A DNA stretch of 64,000 nucleotides, taken from NCBI RefSeq assembly GCF_014873145.1, contig NZ_JADBEK010000001.1, forward strand, positions 11,408,001-11,472,000, written 5' to 3'. The notes beneath the pieces were generated by a model that searched no databases, was not told where the DNA came from, and was given only the letters and a program-made list of their open reading frames with translations. This document shows, piece by piece, positions 8,454 through 17,961 of this stretch. The first letter of the stretch is position 1. Each line of letters begins with the position of its first letter. The stretch comes from Nonomuraea angiospora. GTDB taxonomy: Bacteria > Actinomycetota > Actinomycetes > Streptosporangiales > Streptosporangiaceae. A program made the translations under genes and the position numbers.

Positions 8454-10327
8454 TGGCGGTGACAAGCATGTCCTCTCCCGACTCCGCGCTGGCGGGGCCG
8501 GCCGCCGCGACGGCGGTGGGCGAGCCGATGCCCATGGCGGTCTCGTCTCGCCGCAGGTTCCTGACTATCCTGCGTTCTCCCCTCGGCATCGGCGCGCTGG
8601 CCGCCCTGATGGTGGTCGCGTTCTTCGCGGTGTTCGGACCGGTGCTGTGGGGCGAGGCCGCGCGGCAGGCCGATCTGACCCAACTGTCCGCGAAGCCCAG
8701 CGCGGACCACCTCCTCGGCACCGACGCGGGTGGCCGGGACGTTCTCGCGCGGGTGCTGACCGCGACCCGGCTCTCGATCGTCACCGCCGTCCTGTCGGCC
8801 GCCCTCGGCGTGTTCGTCGGTGTGGTCATCGGCCTGCTGCCGACGATCGCGCCCCGGCGGCTGGGGCGGTTGGTCAACAGCGCCATCGGCGTGGCACTCG
8901 CCTTTCCGGCTCTCCTGCTCGCCATCGTCGTGTCGATCACCCTCGATGTGGGCGCCACCAGTGTCACACTGGCGATCGGCCTGGCCATGGCGCCGTCCTA
9001 CGCCCGGCTCACTCAGACCCTCGGTGCGTCGGTGACCGGGCGCGACTTCGTGGCCGCCGCTCGCATCCTCGGCGTCAGCCGAGCGCGGATCCTGGTACGG
9101 CACGTCCTGCCCAACGTGCGAGACCCGCTCATCGTCAACGCCAGCATCGGCGCCGGCACCGCGCTGGTCGCGGCGACGGGACTGTCCTTCCTGGGCCTCG
9201 GCGTACAGGCGCCGGACTACGACTGGGGCCGCATGCTCAACGAGAGCATGGGAGCCATCTACGTAAACCCCGCTCCGTCTCTGGGGCTGGGCGCCGCCAT
9301 CGTGTTCGCCGGCGTGACGTTCGCGCTCGCCGGCGAGGTGCTCGCCCGGGCATTCGGGCTGCACCGGCCCTCCGGCCGCCGCCGGCGGCGGAAGACCACC
9401 GGCTCGACGGCGGCGGCACCGGTCCCGCAGGTCGCGGAGGACCCCGTGCTCCGCGTACGCGGCCTGCGAGTGGAGGCGCCCCGGGGGGATGGATGGGCGA
9501 CGCCGGTTCGTGGCGTCAGCTTCGACATCGATCGAGGGGAGATCGTCGGCATCGTCGGTGAGTCGGGCTCGGGGAAGTCACTGACCTGCATGGCGGTCGC
9601 GTCACTCCTGGAAGAGCCACTTCACGTGACGGCGTCATCGGTCCGGTTCGACGGCACGGAACTGGTCGTCAGGGGCAAGGTGCCCGGCAGACCGCGCTCC
9701 AAGTCGCTGGCCCAACAGCTCGGCACGCGGCTGGCATTCGTCTTCCAAGATCCCTCGACCTCGCTCAACCCCGCCCTTCACGTCGGTACGCAGGTCGCGG
9801 AGGTCGGTCTGCTGCACGGCGGCCTCAGCCGGCGCGAGGCACGCCGGCGTGCGGTCGACCGGCTTGCCGCGGTACGGCTCTCCGACCCGGCTCGCCGCGC
9901 CCGCCAGTATCCCCACGAGTTCTCGGGTGGCATGCGGCAACGAGCCACGATCGCGATGGGGCTCATGGGCGAACCGGCGCTGGTCATAGCCGACGAGCCG
10001 ACGACGGCCCTCGACGTCACGGTGCAGCGGGAGGTCCTGGCGCTCTTGCGGAAGGTGAACCGTGAGCATGGGACGGCCGTCATGTTCGTCTCGCACGACA
10101 TTTCGCTGGTCTCGTCATTCTGCACGCGGGTCCTGGTCATGTACCGGGGAGCCATCGTGGAGAGCCTGAGCACCGAGGATCTCGCGAGCGGACGCGCGGC
10201 GCATCCCTACACCCGGGCGCTGGTGGCGGCGGTGCCGCACATGGACGCCGCCCCGGGCACCGAGTTCGCCACGATCACCGAGGATGCCGAGTTTCCCCTC
10301 GACGCCGTAAGGGAGGGGTCGGCGTGA
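8450..10327 (+). CDS. Fused ABC permease (DppC type) and ATPase (DppD type)
   Basis: Single 625-residue protein. Residues 1 to about 305 form a DppC-like permease with LLGTDAGGRDVLARVL, the EAA loop DFVAAARILGVSRARILVRH and LSFLGLGVQ. A short Arg-rich linker leads to a DppD-like ATPase (about 325-625) with Walker A GESGSGKS, signature SGGMRQRATIA, Walker B LVIADEPTTALD and the switch His in FVSHD. The C-terminal HPYTRALVAAVP is the usual oligopeptide-binding ATPase tail. In most bacteria these are two proteins. The fusion is open throughout with no sign of error. GTG start at 8450. Confidence 0.92.
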   Translation: MMAVTSMSSPDSALAGPAAATAVGEPMPMAVSSRRRFLTILRSPLGIGALAALMVVAFFAVFGPVLWGEAARQADLTQLSAKPSADHLLGTDAGGRDVLARVLTATRLSIVTAVLSAALGVFVGVVIGLLPTIAPRRLGRLVNSAIGVALAFPALLLAIVVSITLDVGATSVTLAIGLAMAPSYARLTQTLGASVTGRDFVAAARILGVSRARILVRHVLPNVRDPLIVNASIGAGTALVAATGLSFLGLGVQAPDYDWGRMLNESMGAIYVNPAPSLGLGAAIVFAGVTFALAGEVLARAFGLHRPSGRRRRRKTTGSTAAAPVPQVAEDPVLRVRGLRVEAPRGDGWATPVRGVSFDIDRGEIVGIVGESGSGKSLTCMAVASLLEEPLHVTASSVRFDGTELVVRGKVPGRPRSKSLAQQLGTRLAFVFQDPSTSLNPALHVGTQVAEVGLLHGGLSRREARRRAVDRLAAVRLSDPARRARQYPHEFSGGMRQRATIAMGLMGEPALVIADEPTTALDVTVQREVLALLRKVNREHGTAVMFVSHDISLVSSFCTRVLVMYRGAIVESLSTEDLASGRAAHPYTRALVAAVPHMDAAPGTEFATITEDAEFPLDAVREGSA

Positions 10328-11124
10328 GCGACCTCGCCTTCGAGAACGTGGGAGTCAGGTACGGGCACGGACCCGCCGCCCACCAGGCGGTCCGTGGGGT
10401 GAGTCTCCACGTGCCGAGCGGCCGGACGGTCGGGCTGGTGGGTGAGTCAGGTTCGGGCAAGTCGACGCTGGCTCGTGCCGTCGTCGGCCTGCACGAGGCT
10501 CATACGGGCCGCATCCTGGTCGACGGCACCGATGTCGTCGGTGCCCGGGGGAGTGCCGCGTCCGTTCGCCGCACCGTGCAAATGGTTTTCCAGGACGCCA
10601 ACTCCTGCCTGAACCCGAGGATGTCCATCGGCGCCTCGATCGAGGAGGCGCTCGCCGTACGTGGACGATCCGCGCGACGCGATCGCGCTCACCGGCGCGG
10701 CGAGGTGGCCGCGCTTCTCGAGATGGTCGAGCTCGACCCGGCCCGTGCCGGCGATCTGCCCATGCAGTTGTCGGGGGGTCAACGTCAACGCGTCGCGATC
10801 GCGCGGGCGCTGGCCGCCGAGCCCCGGGTGCTGCTCGCTGACGAGATCACTTCGGCGCTGGATGTCTCGGTGCAGGGGACCGTGCTGAATCTGCTGATGC
10901 GCGTCCAGCGGGACCTCGATCTGACGGTTCTCTTCATCAGCCACAACCTCGCTGTGGTCAGGCAGTTGTGCGACGACGTCGCGGTCATGAAGGACGGGCA
11001 GGTCGTCGAGGTCGGATCGGCGACCGAGGTGATCGACCACCCCGAACATCCCTACACACGTGAGCTGGTCCGTGCCGTCCCCCGGATCGGCACCCCTCTC
11101 TTCGGCAAAGGAACCACTCTATGA
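10324..11124 (+). CDS. ABC transporter ATPase, DppF type
   Basis: Second nucleotide-binding subunit of the peptide importer, 266 residues. Walker A GESGSGKST, Q-loop VFQDANSCLNPRMS, signature LSGGQRQRVAIAR, Walker B VLLADEITSALDVS and switch His in FISHNL are all present. It ends in HPYTRELVRAVP. It overlaps the fusion gene upstream and the hydrolase downstream by four bases each. The heterodimer with the fused ATPase domain would power import. Confidence 0.93.
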   Translation: MSDLAFENVGVRYGHGPAAHQAVRGVSLHVPSGRTVGLVGESGSGKSTLARAVVGLHEAHTGRILVDGTDVVGARGSAASVRRTVQMVFQDANSCLNPRMSIGASIEEALAVRGRSARRDRAHRRGEVAALLEMVELDPARAGDLPMQLSGGQRQRVAIARALAAEPRVLLADEITSALDVSVQGTVLNLLMRVQRDLDLTVLFISHNLAVVRQLCDDVAVMKDGQVVEVGSATEVIDHPEHPYTRELVRAVPRIGTPLFGKGTTL

Positions 11125-14100
11125 ACTCTCGCCTGTTCAGTCTCGATGACGTCCGTCAGGTCGTCACCGTTCCCGAGACTGCGATCACGGCGGATGGAAG
11201 AACGGTCGTCTTCACGCGGCGCCAGGCGGCAGACCACCGCACGGAGACCTCGCTGTGGGCGGTTTCCCGCGACTCTCAGCCACAGCCGCTGACCCACGGG
11301 CCGACGGATCGAGCACCTCGCATCGTCCCAACGGGGATCATGTTCCTGCGCGATGTCGACGGATTCCCGCAGTTGCATCTCCTGCCGCACATGGGTGAGC
11401 CGACGCGGTTGACCGAGCTGCCGCTGGGGGCCGGGGCCGCGGCCGTCAGCCGGGACGGTCGCCGGGTCGCGTTCTCCGCACCCGTGAACCGCGCGCCCGG
11501 CGACGCCGCTGCGCCCATCGTCATCGACACGCTCGACCAGAAGGCGGACGGGATCGGCTGGATCGGCAGTGTCCGCCGCCACATCTTCGTGATGGACCTG
11601 GGATCCAGGCAGATCAGACAGGTCACCGACGGCGACTACGACGCGGACGGCCCGGCATGGTCGCCCGACGGCGACCGCCTCGCATTCACGGCCTCCATGG
11701 CCCACCGCGCGGACGTCGAGCTCGAACGCCGCGCCTACGCGGTCGAGGTCGACGACCCGCTCGCTCCGGTGCAGGTGCTCGGACAGGCCACCGGAGTGAC
11801 CGGTCCGGTCATGTGGGCTCGCGACGGCGCGTCGCTGCTCGCCGTGGGATCACCCGCGATGGTGGCAGGTCATGCCCGGCTTCTCCGGCTGTACGGCGAC
11901 GGCAGGCCCGACACCGACATCACGGCTGGGCTGGATCGCAATGTGCTGCCGGGCGCGACGGGCTACCCAGGTGGCCACCCGGCGCAAAGCCACGACGGCA
12001 GCGAGATCGTCTTCTGCCTGCGTGACCGTGGCTGGACCCATCTGTACGGGGTCGGTCCGGATGGCGGAGAGGGCAGGCCGATCGTCGCGGAGCCGCATCA
12101 GGTCGTCTCCGCGCTCTCGGTGGCCGCCGAGGCACCCCGTGCCGCGATCGTCCTGACCACTCCTGAGTCGTTCGCCGAGGTCGCGATCGTCGACCTCGCC
12201 ACCGGCGAAGCCGAGGTCCTCACCTCGCTGATGGAAGAGAGCCTCCCCGGGGTCCAGCTCTGTCGACCGGAGCCACGAGAGTTCACGATCAGCGATGGCG
12301 TCGTCGTCCACGGGTGGCTGATGGCGGCACCGGACACGACCGGAACCGCTCCGCTCCTGCTCGACATCCACGGTGGGCCGCACAACGCCTGGGCCGGTGT
12401 GGCCGACGAGATCCATCTGTACCAACAGCTCCTCGCCGCACGCGGGTGGCGTGTCCTCACGCTCAACCCCCGTGGATCCGACGGGTACGGCGAGGAGTTC
12501 TACCGAGCCGTCGACGGCGGCTGGGGACGAGCTGATCTGGCGGACTTCATCGAGCCGATCGACCAGTTGATCGCCGAGGGGATCGCCGACCCCGAGCGAC
12601 TCGCTGTCGCCGGCTACAGCTACGGCGGCGTCGCGACCTGTGCCCTCACCGCCCACACCGACCGGTTCGCGGCCGCGGTGGCCGGCGGCCTGATCTGCGA
12701 CTTCGCCTCCATCGCCGGTCAGCGACTGCTGCCGGAAGGCTTCTTCGCCTCGGCGACCGCAGGTGCCGCGCCGACAGACGTGGTCCGGCTCATCGAGAGC
12801 TCTCCGATCGCACGCGTCGAGCAGGTGAAGACACCCACGCTCGTGCTGCACGGCGAGAACGACAACACCTGCCCGATCGGACAGGCGCAGCAGTGGTTCT
12901 CGGCACTGCGGATCCAGGGTGTGCCGACTCGCCTGGTGGTCTATCCAGGAGGCAGCCACCTCTTCATCGCCGACGGCGAGGTCGATCACCGCGTCGACTA
13001 CCACGCCCGGGTCGTGGAATGGGTCGAGCTGCACACCCGCGCCGCCGCACGGCCGGCCGCGCTGTCGCCGGCCCCACGTGGGGAGCACTACTGGCGCCGC
13101 CGTCTGGACCTCCTCCGAGAACGGCACGGAGTCGTCGGGGCGCAACTCGGCATCGTGCAGCTCGATCGGAGCGGAACTGTCTTCGACCGCATCACGGTCA
13201 GCTCCGGGGTCCTGAACGTCTCGACCCGGGAACCCGTCATCGACGACGCCGTCTTTCAGATCGGGTCGATCACGAAGGTCTGGACGACGATGCTCGTCAT
13301 GCAGCTCGTCGACGAGGGGCTGCTCGATCTCGACGCTCCCGTGCGCGAAATCCTGCCGGACTTCAGGCTGGCCGATGACGAGTCGCCCTCGGTGACGGTA
13401 CGGGCGTTGCTCAACCACACCAGCGGCATCGACGGGGACGTCTTCACCGACACCGGGAGGGGAGACGACTGCGTCGCGCGGTACGTGGAGCACCTCGCCG
13501 CCGTCTCCCACATCCACCCGCTCGGAGAGAGGTTCTCCTACTGCAATGCCGGCTTCGTCGTCGCGGGCCGCATCGTCGAGGTGCTCCGCGACATGACGTG
13601 GGACGAGGCGCTGCTCCACTATTTGATCAAGCCGATGGGCCTGCGGCACACCATCACCCTGAGCGAGGACGCACCCAGGTTCGCCACGGCGACCGGCCAC
13701 GTCGGCTTCGGTGACGAGTCGGCCCCGGTGCCCCAGTGGTCGATCACCCGATCCATGGGACCCGCGGGCCTGATCGTGGCGAGCGTCGGCGACCTGCTGA
13801 CGTTCGCGGAGATGTCACTGCGCGGAGGGGTGACCCGGGAAGGCGTTCGTCTGCTGTCAGCCGGCAGCGCTCGCCTGATGACCATCGAGCATGTCGATCT
13901 GAGACAGAGCGTCGCCACCGTCCAAGGCTGGGGACTGGGCTGGTTTCTCGAGGACTGGCGGGGAACCTTCGTATACGGCCATGACGGCGGCACGATCGGC
14001 CAACGTTCATACCTGCGCTTGATCCCCGGTACGAACTACGCGGTGGCGTTGCTGACCAGCGGTGGTCAACCGGATGGTCTCTTCTACGAGCTGTTCGCGG

Positions 14101-14435
14101 ACGTCACGTCGTCGATCGACGGCAGTCTGCCCCCGGTCCGGGTCCGGGCCGACATGACACGTCCGCCCGAACCGCTGGAGGGCGCCTGGGAGTGCGCGGG
14201 CTATCGCGCGGAGGTGGCCCCCGACGCGGACGGTCTCACACTGACACTGTGGGAGCGGAAGGGGCACCTGCGCGACGGCACGGCAGCAGAGCCGGAGTCC
14301 GTCGCGCTGCATGCCTCGAACATCCCGGGCGTCTACGCCTACACCCCCGCTGAGCTCGCGGGGGAGAAGCAGTTCCGGCCCGTCGCCGGCGGCGTCTACA
14401 ACGGAAGCCGCTTCCTGCGGCAGGAGTGCTCATGA
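11121..14435 (+). CDS. S9 prolyl-oligopeptidase fused to beta-lactamase-fold hydrolase
   Basis: Large 1104-residue two-enzyme protein. Residues 1 to about 380 form a WD/PD40-type propeller (repeats such as PAWSPDGDRLAF). Residues 390-645 form the S9 alpha/beta-hydrolase with Ser500 in GYSYGG, Asp581 and His613 in GGSHLF. From about 660 a class C beta-lactamase-like domain follows with SITK (Ser716, Lys719), YCN (Tyr807) and HDG (His954), and a small beta domain ends the chain. No signal peptide is visible, so it acts on peptides after import. Both catalytic sets look complete. Coupling of endo/oligopeptidase and D-specific serine hydrolase is my inference. Confidence 0.9.
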   Translation: MNSRLFSLDDVRQVVTVPETAITADGRTVVFTRRQAADHRTETSLWAVSRDSQPQPLTHGPTDRAPRIVPTGIMFLRDVDGFPQLHLLPHMGEPTRLTELPLGAGAAAVSRDGRRVAFSAPVNRAPGDAAAPIVIDTLDQKADGIGWIGSVRRHIFVMDLGSRQIRQVTDGDYDADGPAWSPDGDRLAFTASMAHRADVELERRAYAVEVDDPLAPVQVLGQATGVTGPVMWARDGASLLAVGSPAMVAGHARLLRLYGDGRPDTDITAGLDRNVLPGATGYPGGHPAQSHDGSEIVFCLRDRGWTHLYGVGPDGGEGRPIVAEPHQVVSALSVAAEAPRAAIVLTTPESFAEVAIVDLATGEAEVLTSLMEESLPGVQLCRPEPREFTISDGVVVHGWLMAAPDTTGTAPLLLDIHGGPHNAWAGVADEIHLYQQLLAARGWRVLTLNPRGSDGYGEEFYRAVDGGWGRADLADFIEPIDQLIAEGIADPERLAVAGYSYGGVATCALTAHTDRFAAAVAGGLICDFASIAGQRLLPEGFFASATAGAAPTDVVRLIESSPIARVEQVKTPTLVLHGENDNTCPIGQAQQWFSALRIQGVPTRLVVYPGGSHLFIADGEVDHRVDYHARVVEWVELHTRAAARPAALSPAPRGEHYWRRRLDLLRERHGVVGAQLGIVQLDRSGTVFDRITVSSGVLNVSTREPVIDDAVFQIGSITKVWTTMLVMQLVDEGLLDLDAPVREILPDFRLADDESPSVTVRALLNHTSGIDGDVFTDTGRGDDCVARYVEHLAAVSHIHPLGERFSYCNAGFVVAGRIVEVLRDMTWDEALLHYLIKPMGLRHTITLSEDAPRFATATGHVGFGDESAPVPQWSITRSMGPAGLIVASVGDLLTFAEMSLRGGVTREGVRLLSAGSARLMTIEHVDLRQSVATVQGWGLGWFLEDWRGTFVYGHDGGTIGQRSYLRLIPGTNYAVALLTSGGQPDGLFYELFADVTSSIDGSLPPVRVRADMTRPPEPLEGAWECAGYRAEVAPDADGLTLTLWERKGHLRDGTAAEPESVALHASNIPGVYAYTPAELAGEKQFRPVAGGVYNGSRFLRQECS

Positions 14436-15226
14436 CGACCCAGGCGCCGAGCTCGACCTCCATGGAGTTGCGGCTGCTTCACCGCCCGGAGGAGATGTCT
14501 GCCGCCTCCGAGCTCGTGGCGCAGATCTGGAAGGTCCAGAACACCCAGTCGCATGTCAGCCCGGAGCTCCTCACGGCGTTCGCGCACGCGGGCAACTACG
14601 TCGCCGGTGGTTTCCGCGGCCATGAGCTCATGGCGGTCTGCGTCGGGTTCTTCTACCCGCCCCGGGAGAATGCCCTGCACTCCCACATCGCCGGCGTGCG
14701 ACCAGACGCGGCGGGCACAGGATGGGGCAGAGCCCTCAAGCACCACCAGCGCGACTGGTGCCTGGCCCGCGGTGTCACTCGCGTGACGTGGACCTATGAC
14801 CCCCTGGTGGCCCGGAACGCGTACTTCAACCTCCACAAGCTCGGCTGTGAGGTCGAGGTCTACCTGCCCGACTTCTACGGACCGATGGGTGACGGGCTCA
14901 ACCAGGGCCAGCACAGCGACCGGATCATGGTGGCCTGGCACATCGGGCAGGCCACGGCGCCCTCACGAGCCGAGAAGAAGCACGGCCCCGCCGTGCTGAG
15001 GTCCGTGGACCGGCGACCCCAGCTCGACCTCGGCAGGGCGGAGTCTCTGACCCGATGCGTCGTGGAGATCCCCTCGGACATCGAGGCTCTACGGCGCCAC
15101 GAACCCGAGCTCGCGATCTCATGGCGGCTCGCGCTACGACGGGCGCTGGGTGGGCTGCTGGAAGAAGGCTGGGTCGTCGTCGATTTCGACCGCCGGGGTC
15201 ACTACTGCCTCACGAGGAGCACCTGA
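14432..15226 (+). CDS. GNAT-family acyltransferase (COG3375 type)
   Basis: 264-residue acyltransferase of the GNAT type that often accompanies MenC-like racemases. The acyl-CoA-binding region is recognisable around AGVRPDAAGTGWGRALK, followed by TWTYDPLVARNAYFNLHKLG, the pattern of this subgroup. ATG 14432 is chosen because CAGGAG sits correctly upstream and the codon overlaps the preceding stop. In characterised loci such enzymes succinylate D-amino acids with succinyl-CoA, feeding N-succinylamino acid racemase. That role fits the next gene and the M20 enzyme, but the donor and acceptor are not visible in the sequence. Confidence 0.85.
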   Translation: MTTQAPSSTSMELRLLHRPEEMSAASELVAQIWKVQNTQSHVSPELLTAFAHAGNYVAGGFRGHELMAVCVGFFYPPRENALHSHIAGVRPDAAGTGWGRALKHHQRDWCLARGVTRVTWTYDPLVARNAYFNLHKLGCEVEVYLPDFYGPMGDGLNQGQHSDRIMVAWHIGQATAPSRAEKKHGPAVLRSVDRRPQLDLGRAESLTRCVVEIPSDIEALRRHEPELAISWRLALRRALGGLLEEGWVVVDFDRRGHYCLTRST

Positions 15227-15228
15227 GA

Positions 15229-16356
15229 ATGCACATCGAGCGTGTCGAGCTCATCACGGTCCGGATGCCGCTGATCCACCCGTTCACCACCTCGTTCTCC
15301 ACCCAGACGGAGCGCCTTCCGCTCCTGATCCGGGTCACGGCCTCAGACCACGGCGGCACCGTGACAGGGTGGGGTGAGTGCGTCGCCCTCGCCGAGCCGT
15401 TCTACTCGCCGGAATACCTTGAGGGAGCACGAGAGGTCCTGCGGCGATTCCTCGTGCCCGCGCTGTTCGAGTGGCAGGCCGCGGGTCACGCCGTGTCGGC
15501 GTCGACGGTCGGCGCGGCACTTGAGCACGTGGTCGGCCACCGCATGGCCAAGGGCGCTCTGGAGATGGCGATCCTGGATGCCCAGCTGCGGCTTCGGAAC
15601 ATGTCGTTCGCAGCGCAGCTCGGTGTGACCCGCGTCTCGGTGCCGTCGGGGGTCAGCGTCGGCATCGAGAAGTCGATTCCCGACCTGCTCGGCCGGGTGG
15701 GCGACTTCGTCGACCAGGGCTACGCGCGCATCAAACTCAAGATCCAGCCCGGGTGGGACCTCGAGCCGGTCAAGGCGGTGCGCGAGCGGTTCGGCGACAT
15801 CGCGCTGCAGGTTGACGCGAACACCGCCTACCGGCTCTCCGACGCCCAGCGGCTGCGCGGACTCGACCCCTTCGATCTGCTGCTGATCGAACAGCCGCTG
15901 GGCGAGGAGGACCTGCGGCAACACGCTCTGCTCGCGGGCCTGCTCACCACGCCGATCTGCCTGGACGAGTCGATCGTCGACGCGCGGTCGGCCGCCGACG
16001 CGATCGCGCTGGGGGCGGCGAGTGTCATCAACATCAAGCCAGGAAGAGTGGGGGGATACCTCGAGGCGGCACGCATCCACGACCTCGCGCTGGCGCACGG
16101 CGTCGCGGTCTGGTGCGGCGGCATGCTCGAAACCGGCATCGGCCGAGCCGCCAACGCGGCGCTGGCCGGGCTCCCGGGCTTCACGCTGCCCGGCGACATC
16201 TCGGGCTCGGATCGGTTCTACGCCCAGGACATCACCGAGCCGATCGTCATGAAGGACGGCGCGGTGTCGATCCCCGGCGGACCCGGGTTCGGCGTCGAGC
16301 CCCTTCCCGCGGCACTCGGCGAGATGACCGTTCACACGCTCGACCTCACCGCCTAG
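15229..16356 (+). CDS. MenC-type N-acylamino acid racemase / o-succinylbenzoate synthase
   Basis: Enolase-superfamily enzyme of 375 residues. The acid-base Lys pair is in RIKLKI, metal ligands are in VDANTAY, IEQPL and CLDES, and the second catalytic Lys is in NIKPGR. This is the MenC type 2/NSAR-OSBS subgroup. With no other menaquinone genes nearby and a GNAT gene two bases upstream, racemisation of N-acyl (probably N-succinyl) amino acids is more likely than menaquinone synthesis. The ATG at 15229 directly follows the GNAT stop; an upstream in-frame extension lies inside the GNAT gene and is not used. Confidence 0.9.
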   Translation: MHIERVELITVRMPLIHPFTTSFSTQTERLPLLIRVTASDHGGTVTGWGECVALAEPFYSPEYLEGAREVLRRFLVPALFEWQAAGHAVSASTVGAALEHVVGHRMAKGALEMAILDAQLRLRNMSFAAQLGVTRVSVPSGVSVGIEKSIPDLLGRVGDFVDQGYARIKLKIQPGWDLEPVKAVRERFGDIALQVDANTAYRLSDAQRLRGLDPFDLLLIEQPLGEEDLRQHALLAGLLTTPICLDESIVDARSAADAIALGAASVINIKPGRVGGYLEAARIHDLALAHGVAVWCGGMLETGIGRAANAALAGLPGFTLPGDISGSDRFYAQDITEPIVMKDGAVSIPGGPGFGVEPLPAALGEMTVHTLDLTA

Positions 16357-16380
16357 CGACGAGACCAAGGATCAGGCCAG

Positions 16381-17931
16381 ATGGGATCAGCAGGCAGCTA
16401 CGACACCATCGTCGTCGGAGCGGGCTCGTCCGGCTCGGCACTCGCGGCACGGCTCACCGACGCGGGACAGCGGGTGCTGCTGCTCGAGGCCGGCCGGGAC
16501 TACGCGGCCTCGCAGCTTCCGGAGGCATGGAGGTCGCCGAATCCGTTGAACGCGATCCTGAACTCCGACTACAACGCGTTCTTGTGGGACGGGCATCTGG
16601 CCACCAGGACCGAAGCCCAGGAGCCCTACCTGTACTGGCGAGGCAAGGGCCTCGGCGGAAGCTCGACGGTGAACGGGCAGATCGCGATCCGGCCGCCCAT
16701 CGAGGACTTCGACGAGTGGGCGGCCTCCGGTTGCACCGGATGGTCGTCCGCGGAGGTCATGGCGGACTTCGTCGCCCTGGAGTCCGACGCCGGCTTCGGC
16801 GACGAGGACTACCACGGCACCGCCGGCCCGATCCCCGTCTACCGGGCCCCGGTCGACACGTGGGGATCGGTCGACCAGGCGCTCCGCGCGGCAGCGCTCG
16901 CCTCGGGTTTCGGGTGGGCCCCGGACGTCAACGCGCCCGGCGCGACCGGCGTCTCTCCCTACCCCATCAACTCGATCGACCGTCGACGGGTCTCGTGCCA
17001 CGACGCCTACCTGGAGCCACGTCGCGACAACCCGGGCCTCACCATCCGCGGCGACAGCCTGGTCGACGTGGTTCTCTTCGAACGTGCTCGGGCAGTCGGC
17101 GTCCGGCTGGCCAACGGATCGGCCTTCCACGCGAACCAGGTCGTGCTCAGCGCGGGCGCCACGGCCTCGCCCTCGATCCTCATGCGCTCGGGCATCGGCC
17201 CCGCCGATGACCTCCGACGGCTGGGCATCGAGGTCCGTGCCGATCTGCCGGTGGGCCGTGGGCTCCAGGACCATCCGATGGCCCTGATCGGCATCCCGCT
17301 CACCGAAGCGGCCTCGGCCGGGCCCGCCGACCGGCACACGAACTGCTGCGTGCGCTACAGCAGCGGCACCGTGCCCGGCGGGAACGACATGATGCTGGCC
17401 GCCCTCAACCAGAACGCGCTGGCCATGGCGGCGGCCGAAGTGCGCGCCGGCGCCGGCGCCGTCGGGGTGTTCGTCAACCGGACCTACTCGCGCGGAACGC
17501 TGAAGCTTCGAAGCGCCGACCCGAGCACGCAGCCCCGGGTGGCGCTGAACATGTTGTCGGACGAGCGCGACATCGACCGCCTGGAAGCGGGCATCAGGCT
17601 CCTCGGCGACCTGGTGGCCCACTCCAGCTTCGCGGAGATCGCCGACGGCGATCTCTGGCGGGTCAATTCGTCGCTGCGCGATGCCCTGGACACACCAGGG
17701 CGACTGCGCGACTACCTGCGCGCCAGCGTGGTCGACACGCAGCACGCGACGAGCACGTGCCGGATGGGAGATCCGAACGCGCCGGAGACGGTCGTCGACC
17801 CCCGGTGCGAGGTCCTCGGTTTCGAGGGTCTCCGAGTCGTCGATGCCTCCGTCTTCCCCTTCGTCCCACGCGCCAACACCCATCTCACCTGCGTGATGTT
17901 CGGCGAGCACATGGCCCGCAGGCTCCACTGA
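16381..17931 (+). CDS. GMC family FAD-dependent oxidoreductase
   Basis: Flavoprotein alcohol dehydrogenase/oxidase of the glucose-methanol-choline family, 516 residues. It has the N-terminal FAD-binding IVVGAGSSGSALAARL, the LGGSSTVNGQ signature, and the C-terminal active-site pair: His in TQHATSTCRMG and Asn in RANTHLT. It follows the racemase by 24 bases and precedes an aldehyde dehydrogenase, so an alcohol-to-aldehyde-to-acid sequence is suggested. Choline is the family's best-known substrate, but an amino alcohol from the peptide is equally possible. Confidence 0.9.
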   Translation: MGSAGSYDTIVVGAGSSGSALAARLTDAGQRVLLLEAGRDYAASQLPEAWRSPNPLNAILNSDYNAFLWDGHLATRTEAQEPYLYWRGKGLGGSSTVNGQIAIRPPIEDFDEWAASGCTGWSSAEVMADFVALESDAGFGDEDYHGTAGPIPVYRAPVDTWGSVDQALRAAALASGFGWAPDVNAPGATGVSPYPINSIDRRRVSCHDAYLEPRRDNPGLTIRGDSLVDVVLFERARAVGVRLANGSAFHANQVVLSAGATASPSILMRSGIGPADDLRRLGIEVRADLPVGRGLQDHPMALIGIPLTEAASAGPADRHTNCCVRYSSGTVPGGNDMMLAALNQNALAMAAAEVRAGAGAVGVFVNRTYSRGTLKLRSADPSTQPRVALNMLSDERDIDRLEAGIRLLGDLVAHSSFAEIADGDLWRVNSSLRDALDTPGRLRDYLRASVVDTQHATSTCRMGDPNAPETVVDPRCEVLGFEGLRVVDASVFPFVPRANTHLTCVMFGEHMARRLH

Positions 17932-17961
17932 AGCCGGCTTCGATCCAGAAAGAACGAGCAG

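Noticed and set aside
11850..13700. 616-codon minus-strand frame inside the S9/beta-lactamase gene
   Set aside because: Antisense shadow of a protein with complete catalytic motifs.
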